DNA of 64,000 bases from Nostoc sp. NMS8 (GCF_017115045.1 NZ_JABXKK010000062.1:1-64000), one strand, 5' to 3'; positions 30,698 through 41,307 are shown, counted from the stretch's first letter. Notes: generated from the letters alone by a model not told the origin. Made by a program: numbers and translations.

Positions 30698-31168
30698 TTA
30701 TTTAAAATTTGTATTATCAATATCTGCACTGTATGTATGGTGCAGGATCTCTCGCACCTCCATTAAAATTTTTCCTAGCATATTTTTACCACTACCATCG
30801 GCTCCACAACCCCAGTAAAAATCAATAGGGGAGTTCTCAACAATTTCTGCATTGCCTGTGGAAAGTAAAATATTCCTGATATCTGTATGAGTTTGAAATT
30901 TACACAGTACAGCTTGCCGCATAATGTCATCTTTAACATTCTCCCAATCTTGACGTAGGGGACGGGTTCTCTCACGCCCCATTTTTGCCGCGTCTTTGGG
31001 TGTTTTAACTAGACGGAGCTTTTCTACATGAGGTGTACCGACAAACTTTTGTGCCTGAAAATAGTGTTCGCTAGTTGACCAATACAATCCATCTAATTCA
31101 AAGCCGTGGGGGGAAAAATTGGAGAAACAGCCATATTCTTCACGAGTACTATAAAAGTAGATTGTCAC
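30698..31168 (-). CDS. NADAR (YbiA-like) family protein
   Basis: IYFYSTREEYGCFSNFSPHGFELDGLYWSTSEHYFQAQKF...DFYWGCGADGSGKNMLGKILMEVRE. Confidence 0.9.
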   Translation of the reverse strand: MTIYFYSTREEYGCFSNFSPHGFELDGLYWSTSEHYFQAQKFVGTPHVEKLRLVKTPKDAAKMGRERTRPLRQDWENVKDDIMRQAVLCKFQTHTDIRNILLSTGNAEIVENSPIDFYWGCGADGSGKNMLGKILMEVREILHHTYSADIDNTNFK

Positions 31169-31653
31169 GTCGCTTCACTCCGAATTAAAAATTAATGATT
31201 CCCATAAATAAATTTAGGGGCTTGTATCCTTTACATTTTCAGTCAAGCTGATCATTATGAGTCAATTGAATAGCCTTATATAGTCTTGTTAAGGACTGTT
31301 TTTTTGCGTTAATTTAGGTCAGATAAAGTTTTTCGCTCAAAATTGGTATTAAGCAGGCGATCGCTACTTGTGGTTGCAGAGTCAGAACTAAATATTTCAA
31401 TGATTTAGAAGTACGCCAAAGTATTTCCGAGGGAGGCGGTACTAGTGACAAAAGTCATCCATTCAGGTGAAGACATACATAAAAAGCACTGCCTAGTATG
31501 AAGGAAGATTAAGCAACGATGAAGCTAATTATGCGTCTAGTTGTCAATTGACTCATAAAAATTTAATCCCAAAGGTTTAACATCTCCGTATTCTAAACTT
31601 ACCCTCGAAGCAAAGGCTACTTCTATACAAGAATATTTACAGGCTTTTATAAT

Positions 31654-33123
31654 ATGGCTACTCACATAGAAATTCCAGTTATTGGCAAAGTTAAGTATCC
31701 ATTACGCTGGCTAATTGGGCTGATAGCGGGGGGGGTATTGGTTGTGGGTACAGTAACAACTTACACCTTGATAAATCAAGGGTCAAATAAAGAAGACATT
31801 GCTGAACTAACTGTTCCAGTTACAGCACAAAACGTGACGTTGCGGATTACAGCTAGTGGCAAAGTTGTACCAGTTAAAAGCGTAAATATTAGCCCGAAGA
31901 ATCCGGGAGTGCTATCGCAATTATACGTAGAACAAGGCGATCGCATTCAACAAGGGCAAATTCTCGCCCGCATGGATAGTGCCAGTATTGAAGCCCAAAG
32001 GAGTCAATATCGTGCCAATTTAGCCCAAAGTCAAGCACAACTAGCCGAAGCCCTCGCTGGTAGTCGTCCTCAAGAAATCGCTCAGGCAAAGGCGCGGTTA
32101 GCACAATCTCAAGCCCAGTTAGCCGCAGCTAAGGCTGGTAATCGTCCCCAAGAAATTGCTCAATCTCAATCGCAAGTGGATGCGGCTCAAGCAAAGGTGA
32201 ATTACACCAATGAACAGGTAAAGCGTTATCAATATCTATATCAAGAGGGAGCAGAGAAAAAACAATTACTCGATCAAGCCATCAGTGACGACAAAAGTGC
32301 TAGAGCCAATTTAGAAGAAGCTAAAAAACGATTGTCTTTAGTCCAAAGTGGCACTCGGACTGAGGAAGTTGACCAACGCCAAGCCGCTGTTAACGAAGCA
32401 CGAGCCGCATTAGTTCTGTTGCAAGATGGCACTCGTTCTGAAGAAATTGCCCAGCGTCAAGCCGCCGTTGCATCTGCTGAGGCTCAATTGAAGGGTATAC
32501 AAGTGCAATTGGAAGATACTATTATTCGCGCTCCTCTTTCGGGAATTGTTACCCAAAAGTATGCAGAACCAGGGGCATTTGTCACACCCACAACTTCTGC
32601 TTCTACTAGTGCATCGGCAACTTCTAGTTCAATAGTTGCCGTAGCCAGGGGTTTAGAAATATTAGCTCAAGTTCCCGAAGCCGATATTGGCAGAATTAAA
32701 TCGGGACAGCAGGTGGAAATTGTCGCTGATGCTTATCCCGATCAAGTTTTTAAAGGTCATGTGCGGCTGATTGCTCCCGAAGCAGTGGTGGAACAAGGTG
32801 TAACATCCTTCCAGGTGCGGATTGCTCTCGATACTGGCACAGATAAACTACGTTCTGGCTTAAATGTGGATCTGACTTTTTTAGGCGATCGCGTTAATAA
32901 TGCTTTGGTGTTACCAACGGTGTCAATCGTCACCGAAAAGGGTAAAACGGGTGTACTCATCCCAGATGCCAAGAATAAACCCCAGTTCCGTGAAATTACA
33001 GTCGGGGCACAAATCCAAGACCAAACTCAGATTTTAGGCGGAGTTCAAGAAGGCGATCGCATATTTGTGAACCCACCCAAAGACTACAAAATCGAAAAGG
33101 CCAAAGAGAAACAGAATAAATAA
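31654..33123 (+). CDS. HlyD/DevB-like membrane fusion protein (efflux adaptor)
   Basis: N-terminal TM, lipoyl halves with coiled-coil (VNISPKNPGVLSQLYVEQGDRIQQGQILARMD; DTIIRAPLSGIVTQKYAEPGAFV). Confidence 0.9.
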   Translation: MATHIEIPVIGKVKYPLRWLIGLIAGGVLVVGTVTTYTLINQGSNKEDIAELTVPVTAQNVTLRITASGKVVPVKSVNISPKNPGVLSQLYVEQGDRIQQGQILARMDSASIEAQRSQYRANLAQSQAQLAEALAGSRPQEIAQAKARLAQSQAQLAAAKAGNRPQEIAQSQSQVDAAQAKVNYTNEQVKRYQYLYQEGAEKKQLLDQAISDDKSARANLEEAKKRLSLVQSGTRTEEVDQRQAAVNEARAALVLLQDGTRSEEIAQRQAAVASAEAQLKGIQVQLEDTIIRAPLSGIVTQKYAEPGAFVTPTTSASTSASATSSSIVAVARGLEILAQVPEADIGRIKSGQQVEIVADAYPDQVFKGHVRLIAPEAVVEQGVTSFQVRIALDTGTDKLRSGLNVDLTFLGDRVNNALVLPTVSIVTEKGKTGVLIPDAKNKPQFREITVGAQIQDQTQILGGVQEGDRIFVNPPKDYKIEKAKEKQNK

Positions 33124-33329
33124 AGAAGGCAGGAGGCAGTAAATAGAAACTCTTTATGTCTGATCTTAAGTCCTACATTTTGTACCTTATCTACTTGAAA
33201 ACAGCCGTATTATTCCTACCCAATGCCTTCCTTGATAAACCTAAATTGAATAAGTAGTATTGTTTGAAATTTCACCGAACAGCCTTTTAATACAGACTTT
33301 TAATCCAAAATCTCAAATCCAAAATTGGC

Positions 33330-34547
33330 ATGAATCTCCTCGAAAGTATGAATATGGCGGGGAAAACCCTGCTATCAAATAAACTCCGTAGCGCACTCAC
33401 TATGCTGGGTATAGTTATTGGTAACGCCTCAGTGATTGCCATGATTGGTATTGGCGAAGGTGGGCAAAAATTCGTTAATAAACAACTCGAGTCACTAGGG
33501 CCAAATGTGCTATTTGTACTGCCAGGTAATCAAGAAACTCAGCGAATCTCCTTTGAAGTACCAAAAACTCTGGTGTTGCAAGATGCGGAAGCGATCGCTT
33601 CTCAAGTACCAACAGTAGTAGGAGTTGCGCCAGAGTTAAACAGAAGACAGGTAGTTACATACCGCAACAGAAATACTGATGTCAATATTATTGGCACAAC
33701 TCCCAGCTTTCTATCTGTGCGGGATTTTGAAACTGCTAAAGGCAGATTTTTCTCTGAGGTAGACATCAAGCGAAGCAACCAAGTGGTAGTACTTGGTGCA
33801 GACTTGGCAGAAAAACTATTTGGTAATAGTAACGCCATTGGCCAGCAATTGCGAGTTGGAAATACCAGCTTTCAAGTGATTGGGACGTTAATAGCCAAAG
33901 GTTCCAGCGTGGGAGCAGATTATGATAATGCTGCCTTAATACCAATCACGACATCAGCAAACCGACTTGTGGGCAAGAATTCTCCCTATGGTATCGCCTT
34001 AGATTACCTCGTTGCTGCCGCTCGTGATTCAGATAGCGTGGATGCAGCAGAGTTTCAAATTACTAATTTGCTGCGTCTACGGCACAAAATTAATGGTGAA
34101 GATGACTTTACTCTGCGTTCTCAAAAGGATGCCTTGCAAACTGTCGGTCAAATTACAGGTGCATTGACAATTATGCTAGCAGCGATCGCAGGTATATCGT
34201 TGTTTGTCGGCGGCATTGGGATTATGAATATTATGCTTGTCTCCGTCACCGAACGCACCCAAGAAATTGGATTGCGAAAAGCGATCGGGGCAACTGAGCA
34301 AGATATTTTGCTACAGTTCATCATTGAGGCAGTGATAGTTTCCGCTGCTGGCGGTTTAGTTGGGACTGCAGTTGGTGTTAGTGGCATCCTAATAGTGGGA
34401 GCCTTGACTCCTTTAGAAGCGAGTCTTTCTCCTGTAGCGATTACTATGGCAGTTGGTGTCTCTGGAGGTATTGGTTTATTCTTTGGCGTTGTTCCTGCAC
34501 GTCGCGCTGCTAAACTCGACCCCATTGTGGCCTTAAGAAGTGCTTAA
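33330..34547 (+). CDS. MacB/DevC-like ABC transporter permease
   Basis: KTLLSNKLRSALTMLGIVIGNASVIAMIGIGEGGQKFV; GGIGIMNIMLVSVTERTQEIGLRKAIGA. Confidence 0.93.
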   Translation: MNLLESMNMAGKTLLSNKLRSALTMLGIVIGNASVIAMIGIGEGGQKFVNKQLESLGPNVLFVLPGNQETQRISFEVPKTLVLQDAEAIASQVPTVVGVAPELNRRQVVTYRNRNTDVNIIGTTPSFLSVRDFETAKGRFFSEVDIKRSNQVVVLGADLAEKLFGNSNAIGQQLRVGNTSFQVIGTLIAKGSSVGADYDNAALIPITTSANRLVGKNSPYGIALDYLVAAARDSDSVDAAEFQITNLLRLRHKINGEDDFTLRSQKDALQTVGQITGALTIMLAAIAGISLFVGGIGIMNIMLVSVTERTQEIGLRKAIGATEQDILLQFIIEAVIVSAAGGLVGTAVGVSGILIVGALTPLEASLSPVAITMAVGVSGGIGLFFGVVPARRAAKLDPIVALRSA

Positions 34548-34586
34548 TGATGGGGATGGCAAAACTTAATCTTCCTGATTAGCACT

Positions 34587-34997
34587 ATGAATATCGATCG
34601 ATTGCAGGAACTTAAGCAAAAACTGACGAATGAAGCAGACTTGTCCCATATCTGGTTATTTTATATGGATCATTTTGCGGATCATTCAGAATTTACTGAA
34701 CTGGGTGAGCCTGCCTATAATGAATACCTAGATAATGTCCTCCACAAAACTTGTGAGCAAATGTTTAACAGGGCAATAAAGATTACTGACTTTTTGCTGA
34801 TCTACATTGCACAGTATCGTTTATTTCATGGGACTTTCCAACTTAAAGGACGTATTGGCGGTATGATTTATTTCGAGGATATAAAAGTTGGGTTACTTGC
34901 AGTGTCAGTAGATTATCCTACTACCGATGCGGTTAAGTATTCACGTTTTTCTGAGATTATTTCACTGTCGGCATCTAACCACAGCGATCGCAATTGA
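34587..34997 (+). CDS. Hypothetical protein
   Basis: 136-aa ORF with plausible coding composition; no family recognised. Confidence 0.55.
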   Translation: MNIDRLQELKQKLTNEADLSHIWLFYMDHFADHSEFTELGEPAYNEYLDNVLHKTCEQMFNRAIKITDFLLIYIAQYRLFHGTFQLKGRIGGMIYFEDIKVGLLAVSVDYPTTDAVKYSRFSEIISLSASNHSDRN

Positions 34998-35135
34998 GAG
35001 AAGCACAACTTATACGTGTTTTCAAAAAGTGCGATCGCTGTAGGTTAACTATCCGATCAAATAATTACGAATTACGTAGCTTTCTTCTCGCCCTCTCTAC
35101 GAGACGCTACGCGAATGGCGAGTATTACGAATTAT

Positions 35136-35319
35136 TTAATCTTCCTGATTGGGTTGAGCTAAAGAGATATTTCCTAAGTAATTTACTAGATCGCTTTGAC
35201 TGGAGAAATCTAACAGTGCCTCCGCTAAGTCTTCTAGTTGAGCGATGGAGAATGTGCGAATCTGCTGTTCTATCTCCGGCTCAATTACACTAAACCGACG
35301 GGTCAGATGCGGTTAAAGG
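35136..35319 (-). pseudogene. C-terminal remnant of DUF4351/Rpn-family (PD-(D/E)XK putative transposase/nuclease) gene
   Basis: Reverse strand reads PHLTRRFSVIEPEIEQQIRTFSIAQLEDLAEALLDFSSQSDLVNYLGNISLAQPNQED*, DUF4351-like; in-frame TAA immediately upstream, no N-terminal domain. Confidence 0.65.
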
Positions 35320-35379
35320 TGCGACTATCAACTCCAAGCAGAAAAAGAGAGTCCGCTTATCCCTCTAAAATATCTATCG

Positions 35380-38300
35380 CTATTGCCATGATTGAAATTC
35401 ATCAATGGCGCTACGAATTAGGGATGTTATTTGAGCGCGGCGGGTTTCAAAGTTGGCGGCGATGTAAATTAGCAAGATGCCAACTAGTAAGCCAATAACC
35501 CATTTTAAAAAAGAGTAATGCAAACTTAAAATTACCGATTGATTGATTGTAGTAATTAAAAAAGTGGCTGTACCAATGTAGAGAAAAGCCCGTACTCGCA
35601 AAGCTAATCCAGCAAAAATAGCGATAAGACTGAAAATTCCAGGTATCCAGGCTGTATCTTGATTAAATAAAATTGCCCACCCACAAATTAAACCACTCCC
35701 TAGCACTCTCAGAAGATGACGAGATTTTTTGTACTCTAGTAGCTTCAGCTGGGTATCTACTTGAGCAATATAAAGCAGTGATAATCCAATTGGTGTGACA
35801 TACCACAAAGTATCAGTTAGATGTAAGGAATTAAACCAACGGTAAAGCGCCCAATCAATCAACGCGACACTAACATAAGTAAAACGGATGTTTCCACCCA
35901 CCTTTGCGAGGAAGATGTAGAATCCGGCTGCGAGTACTAAGGTAATTGGGTAAGTTTGCAGTCTGGTTTCCCACAAAATTATTAGCGGTATGATGTAAGC
36001 TGCTTGTTGCCAAGGTCTTTTAGACCAACCCCACCTTTCCCAAGGTAGGATGTACAGAAAGTAGGCAACCACACAAGCGATCGCACCATTCCACGGAACT
36101 AATGGCCCAGCCCAAAATTTTCCGACTGCTGTCTCGCGCCAATAAACCCTCATACCGGCTACCTCTAATAAGCCAAGGTAAACCCACATCTCGGCGATTG
36201 TGATTCCTCTGAAGACGCTGGGGGAAGTGCGCGAATTTCGTCCTCGGAAGATGGCATAACGAATCAAAAATACTCCTGTTGCCAATCCCACCAAACGGTT
36301 AACTGCAATGGGAAGAGGAATGGCAGCCATTAATAAACAGCTACTCCAAGCCCAATGAATATGGGCAATTCCTTCCAGTTCTTGGGGAGTTAGGCGTAAG
36401 TAGCTGACAAGCCAAGGTGATAGAATGCGGTAAGCATACATGATACTTGCACCAAGGGTAGACATGGCGATTAATCCATCACCTAATGCTCCTCCTGATG
36501 CTTGTGACATTTGATAAAACAAAAGTTCATAAGCAGAAATTGATACGCCAATAATTCCTAAGTACAGCAAGGGTTTGAAGTTCTCGCGCCGTCGCCCCAC
36601 GCCAATAATAATTAAAGCTACACCTAAGGAACACAACCCTGTCCACTCGGTAAAGGTGTCCAAACGCAGCAATACACTGAATGCACCGTAGATTAATGGC
36701 AAAATGTGAAGGCTGCTAGGAAGCTTTTCTAATTGATGTCTTCGTCGCCACCACTCGCCGACAAGTTGAGCAATTAAACCTAAGGCAATATTGGCGATCA
36801 CTATTTTAACAATTGAGCGTTCCCCCAACCCCAATACCTGGGCAATCAACAATTCTAAACACCAACCAATACCATAAAATGCCCAATTTGTCGGTTCTCG
36901 CCAACTGCGGTAAATAATGGCTACTAAGGTGATTGCAGTGGCAATTAAGAACAAAAATACCGAAGTGGTAAACCCCTTATAAATCAGTATTGAGTGCAGC
37001 GTCAAACCCAACAATTCAAAACCACACAAGGCGATCGCCCACTGATCGCTAGCGGCTGCATAGATAGCTGCTAATTCGTTACCACGTCGGCTTAAAACAG
37101 CCCGTGCTAACCATAAACTTAAGGTTGCGATCGCTCCTGCAACAAACCAACCTCCTACGACTAGGCTAGGCAAACCAGGCACACCTGTCCACAGCAATGC
37201 CCCAATAAAACTTAAAACAAATCCTTCTGTAATTACCGCAGATGCTTGGTTTCGCAAATAGCGAGTATTGGCAAACATCAACCCAGCACCTACAGCCAAA
37301 CCGATTAATCTGATTCCTGGTAGTTGTAACGTCAATAACTGTGCAACTACTACAGTTAAGACACTTAAGTAACGGCTAGTAATTCGACGCTCGATAATTG
37401 TGGCATTGGCAACACCCGTGAGAGCTAAAGGCGTAACTAGCCATAAGACTCCCCAATTGCCTTGACTTTCAACTATGCCATACCAAGATGATTCTGCATT
37501 CATCCACAAGATTAAAAAACTAGCTGCGGCTAGTCCTAAACCGATGTCCCATGCACTACGCCGCCATAGTCCATTGCTGAGGCTAAATCCCCATTCTGCA
37601 ACCATCAGAGCCAATAAAATACTTGCCCAGGCTTGTGGACTCAGGTTTGGTAACAGCCAATTAATGGTAGAGCAAAATGCCAGCACCCCCATGATGTGAG
37701 TTAGGTATATCAAGGGAAGGGATGAAGGGGAACGGCGTTGAGTGACGAATGCCAGAGTGGTGGTGGAGAATAGCAGATTTAGCGATCGCAATGTCGGATT
37801 TATCAGAGTGATCGTTGTTAAAAAAGTTCCTAATAAGAGGGTGAGTAGTTCGCCAAATTTAGATAATTCTCGCTTTTGACTGCGATGCAAGCTATCTGTG
37901 AGCGCCACCATCAAAATTACGTAGGGAAATAAAGCTATACCCAATAAAGCCCAAGGTTCATTTTGAGAATTGGTGAGTTGAGTACTAGTTGCGATCGCTA
38001 ATTTCTGTAAGTTATCAGGTACTAACCGCCAACCTAGCCAAATTGTCTCTAAGCCAATGACGAAAACCGCTGCCAAGTCTACCTTGAGACTGTACTGCCG
38101 CAAGCAACTTCCCACAAACCATAAACCCAAACCACTGACAGCGATCGCTTGCCAAGGATAATTTACTACCGATACCAACCAACCCAAAAAAATTAAAATG
38201 CCACCGAGTTTTTCCCAGAGTAAAAGAAATGAGGAGGATATTAATGTTACTTCCCCTGCTCCCCCTGCCTCCTGCCCCCTGCCCCCTGCCCTTTGTACTA

Positions 38301-39327
38301 ACCAAGTCACCAACCAGCCGCAAATACCAATTGCTAACCCCAACTGCGTGATATCTACCTTGGCAACAAAAATTGCTCGCACTAACAGCACTATTAGAGC
38401 ATAAATAATTACAGCAGCAGTTAAACTAATACTTAACCTACGGCGTAGGCGTAGCCCGTCGTAGACATCGCCTCGATTTTCCTCACTGATAGTATGAGGC
38501 TGTTGGTAAAGATTGTGATAGATAGTAATAATAGTTGTGCCGATCATTGCCACATAAACAGCGATTAAGGGAAATCCTCTTAATTGCCAACCCCAATGCA
38601 GATAACTCAGCCCCAAAATATTCGCTAGAGGTAATTTGCCAGGATGTAAATTAGCAAAAATAGTCCGATTTTTGGAGAGTAAAACAGTTATAGCAGTGAG
38701 GGTAGGACAGGCGATCGCAACTACAATCCAATCAACAGGATTTCGCCACAATTGAAAGCTATCAATTGCCCAAAAATTCACTGGCACTAACAAAAGAGTG
38801 ACAATCAGCAATGTCTGAGCCGTCAATCTGAGGTTATTTTGCCTAGTCGCCCAAAAGCTTAACCCCCAAAAACTTAAAGTATAAGCAAATAAAACCCCAT
38901 ACTGTCCAGAAGCAGGAAACCTCTCCCACTGACTAGCAGCCAGTACGCCAGAGGATACCACTACCAGGAAAACGCCTAGAAAAAGCAACCAACGTACACT
39001 CAGTTCAGCCCCCAAAGACTGCAACATTGTGCTGATAAAGTTGGGTTTAGGTGGTGTTTGTTGCGATTGTCTACGGCTACTAGATTGTAAAGCTGCTGTA
39101 GATAACTGCTGTACGGGGTCATAAGTTGCAAATACTACCTTTGTTTTCGCTTCAGCTTGGGGTTTTAACACCACCGCACACACCAGAAACTCTTGGCATA
39201 GCTGCTTAACTTGGGTATCAGATATTAAACCTAAGCGCAGCCATATATCTAGTCCTTCTAATAAATGAGGATGGGAAGATGGCAGTCTGACTTCAATTAT
39301 CAGCGGACGCTCAAGGGGCGATGACAT
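35380..39327 (-). CDS. Very large multi-TM conserved cyanobacterial membrane protein (1315 aa)
   Basis: Uninterrupted ORF with many TM helices and a soluble ~100-aa N-terminus. Confidence 0.85.
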   Translation of the reverse strand: MSSPLERPLIIEVRLPSSHPHLLEGLDIWLRLGLISDTQVKQLCQEFLVCAVVLKPQAEAKTKVVFATYDPVQQLSTAALQSSSRRQSQQTPPKPNFISTMLQSLGAELSVRWLLFLGVFLVVVSSGVLAASQWERFPASGQYGVLFAYTLSFWGLSFWATRQNNLRLTAQTLLIVTLLLVPVNFWAIDSFQLWRNPVDWIVVAIACPTLTAITVLLSKNRTIFANLHPGKLPLANILGLSYLHWGWQLRGFPLIAVYVAMIGTTIITIYHNLYQQPHTISEENRGDVYDGLRLRRRLSISLTAAVIIYALIVLLVRAIFVAKVDITQLGLAIGICGWLVTWLVQRAGGRGQEAGGAGEVTLISSSFLLLWEKLGGILIFLGWLVSVVNYPWQAIAVSGLGLWFVGSCLRQYSLKVDLAAVFVIGLETIWLGWRLVPDNLQKLAIATSTQLTNSQNEPWALLGIALFPYVILMVALTDSLHRSQKRELSKFGELLTLLLGTFLTTITLINPTLRSLNLLFSTTTLAFVTQRRSPSSLPLIYLTHIMGVLAFCSTINWLLPNLSPQAWASILLALMVAEWGFSLSNGLWRRSAWDIGLGLAAASFLILWMNAESSWYGIVESQGNWGVLWLVTPLALTGVANATIIERRITSRYLSVLTVVVAQLLTLQLPGIRLIGLAVGAGLMFANTRYLRNQASAVITEGFVLSFIGALLWTGVPGLPSLVVGGWFVAGAIATLSLWLARAVLSRRGNELAAIYAAASDQWAIALCGFELLGLTLHSILIYKGFTTSVFLFLIATAITLVAIIYRSWREPTNWAFYGIGWCLELLIAQVLGLGERSIVKIVIANIALGLIAQLVGEWWRRRHQLEKLPSSLHILPLIYGAFSVLLRLDTFTEWTGLCSLGVALIIIGVGRRRENFKPLLYLGIIGVSISAYELLFYQMSQASGGALGDGLIAMSTLGASIMYAYRILSPWLVSYLRLTPQELEGIAHIHWAWSSCLLMAAIPLPIAVNRLVGLATGVFLIRYAIFRGRNSRTSPSVFRGITIAEMWVYLGLLEVAGMRVYWRETAVGKFWAGPLVPWNGAIACVVAYFLYILPWERWGWSKRPWQQAAYIIPLIILWETRLQTYPITLVLAAGFYIFLAKVGGNIRFTYVSVALIDWALYRWFNSLHLTDTLWYVTPIGLSLLYIAQVDTQLKLLEYKKSRHLLRVLGSGLICGWAILFNQDTAWIPGIFSLIAIFAGLALRVRAFLYIGTATFLITTINQSVILSLHYSFLKWVIGLLVGILLIYIAANFETRRAQITSLIRSAIDEFQSWQ

Positions 39328-39516
39328 AAGCGGCGGGAGTACAAGTATATACTTAAATTATTTGTTTAATTAAAGTATATTTTTGCTCTGATGTGCCACT
39401 TATTAGGCTAATTGATATTAATTTTTAATCTACTAGGACTTACGCATTGACAATAAACATCAAAAGAGATTAGAGAGGAATGTTTTGAGCAAAATTTTAA
39501 CTCACCTTGAAAGGGC

Positions 39517-39594
39517 TAGTACCCTAATGCGGAATTAAAAATTAAAATTAATACAGCGTAAGCGTTTCATTGATTTTGAATGGATGGTTTATTT
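39517..39594 (-). repeat. Copy A of ~75-bp repeat (inverted relative to 41706-41778)
   Basis: Contains aatacagcgtaagcgtttcattgatttt; reverse complement matches 41706-41778. Confidence 0.85.
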
Positions 39595-39714
39595 ACGCCG
39601 TGTTGTACTAGTGATATAGACTTTCAACTCTGTTGCCTCTTCCCTGCTGTAAATTCTGACTTCTGACTCCTATTAGCAGATAGCTAGGGTTGAACCAGTG
39701 CTGAATTCTTACGT

Positions 39715-41307
39715 TTAACTAGGCTTTATTATTTTCCAGAGAAAGTTATTTACCTTCTGTAACTTTGAGTTATAAACTTTTTCAATTCCAGTTTTTAAGA
39801 AGTCAGACGGTTCGTACAAGAATACAAATATGTCAGTAAAGCCATCAGTAATTTTTGGTAACTGATTTTCTTTGACAATTTGAAATTGCACTTTTGAATT
39901 AACTAAGTGACCAAGTATTTGTATTGGTGGAAGTAGATTTTTCTCATCACTAATTATCAAGGGTTTATTACCTTGACTAATAATATTAGCAATTTTAGGA
40001 AATTCCTGGTATTTTTCAGGGAATTGGTTCCACCAAATCTTAGATTGAGAGTGGTATACACAAGAGACAACTCCGCCCGTAATTATTATGAACGCTACAA
40101 TTGACCAGAGTTGTTTTTGCCAAATTTTAGGAGAAATAGACGTGATTTTAGTGGTAAGTAGGTAAGCAACAGCCAACTGTATACCTAAAACAGAGGGAAG
40201 TGTATATCGACTAGTAGCGTATCGCTTTTGAAAGATGAAATCCGTTATCAGTAGGGGAAGCACTACAGACCCAATCAAGGTTAAGATAAATAACCAAACT
40301 TCTTTAGATGTTCTTCGACAGAGAACATAAATTGAGTAGCTGATTAGAGCTAAAATAATGAAAATAAAAGGAATAAAGACAATCTGAATTTTTTCTATAT
40401 CGATAGGGCTAACACCGAAATCAACAAACGTCCGGCTAAAGATGCCAGCCCACCTTACCCCTGACCCAAATAATGTTTGTTTAGCATTTGTCCAAGCTAC
40501 TGCTACTGGCTGAGGATTGCTATAAATAATCCAAATCCAAGGTACAAAAGTTATAAAACCCGCCAGCGATGATATTAGGTAATAAATTGATGTTTTACTC
40601 AATCGGAAGCGTTCAATTGTAAGTACATAAATTCCTTGTGCAAAAGCAACCAAGGTAAAAAACACATGAGAATAAAACCCTAGTACCAATGTTGCTGTAT
40701 AAATACACCAACTAACCTTTGTTTTTAGGCGTATAGCTCGCAGCAGTGCTACGCTCGATATTAATATGGCAACTATCCATAAACTGTATGCTCGCGCTTC
40801 TTGTGCATACACCAAATGAATAGGTGAAACGGCTACCAACGCAATGGCTACCCACCCCACTAGTGAAGACTTAAATAATTCTCGACATAGCCAATAAATA
40901 CAAGGAAATGTGAACAGACTCAGGAATGCCGAAAAACTTCTCGTCACTGCTACAGAATTGCCAAAGCACTCTACCCAAAATCGGGCCAGTAGGATATATA
41001 ATGGCAAAATCTGCGAGTCTTCTAAAACAACCCCTTTAAGTGTATCAATTGTGTTTTTATCAGGATTGGGATACTGATATTTATGCAAATCTTCTATGCT
41101 TAACAAGTTACCATTGTCTAACTGCTCCTTCATTTCTGACTGCATATAGCCAGATATGCGTAAAGATGAGAAAACTTCATCACCCCAATAAAGTTTTTTG
41201 TCAAGATTAGTGAAGCGAAAAAATACGCCTATTACTAATAGAATAATGATTAAAAAATGTAACCCAGATTTAGAAATAATCCAGCTCTGTGACAATTGCT
41301 TTTTCAT
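39715..41307 (-). CDS. Glycosyltransferase family 39-like (ArnT/PMT-type) membrane protein
   Basis: FFRFTNLDKKLYWGDEVFSSLRISGY, VAVSPIHLVYAQEARAYSLW, many TM helices. Confidence 0.88.
   Translation of the reverse strand: MKKQLSQSWIISKSGLHFLIIILLVIGVFFRFTNLDKKLYWGDEVFSSLRISGYMQSEMKEQLDNGNLLSIEDLHKYQYPNPDKNTIDTLKGVVLEDSQILPLYILLARFWVECFGNSVAVTRSFSAFLSLFTFPCIYWLCRELFKSSLVGWVAIALVAVSPIHLVYAQEARAYSLWIVAILISSVALLRAIRLKTKVSWCIYTATLVLGFYSHVFFTLVAFAQGIYVLTIERFRLSKTSIYYLISSLAGFITFVPWIWIIYSNPQPVAVAWTNAKQTLFGSGVRWAGIFSRTFVDFGVSPIDIEKIQIVFIPFIFIILALISYSIYVLCRRTSKEVWLFILTLIGSVVLPLLITDFIFQKRYATSRYTLPSVLGIQLAVAYLLTTKITSISPKIWQKQLWSIVAFIIITGGVVSCVYHSQSKIWWNQFPEKYQEFPKIANIISQGNKPLIISDEKNLLPPIQILGHLVNSKVQFQIVKENQLPKITDGFTDIFVFLYEPSDFLKTGIEKVYNSKLQKVNNFLWKIIKPS

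Noticed and set aside
34994-35498. Plus-strand ORFs 34994-35293 and 35238-35498
   Set aside because: They cover a repeat segment (ctctctacgagacgctacgcgaatggcgag), the reverse-strand DUF4351 remnant and the 3' end of the 35380-39327 gene; no independent coding support.
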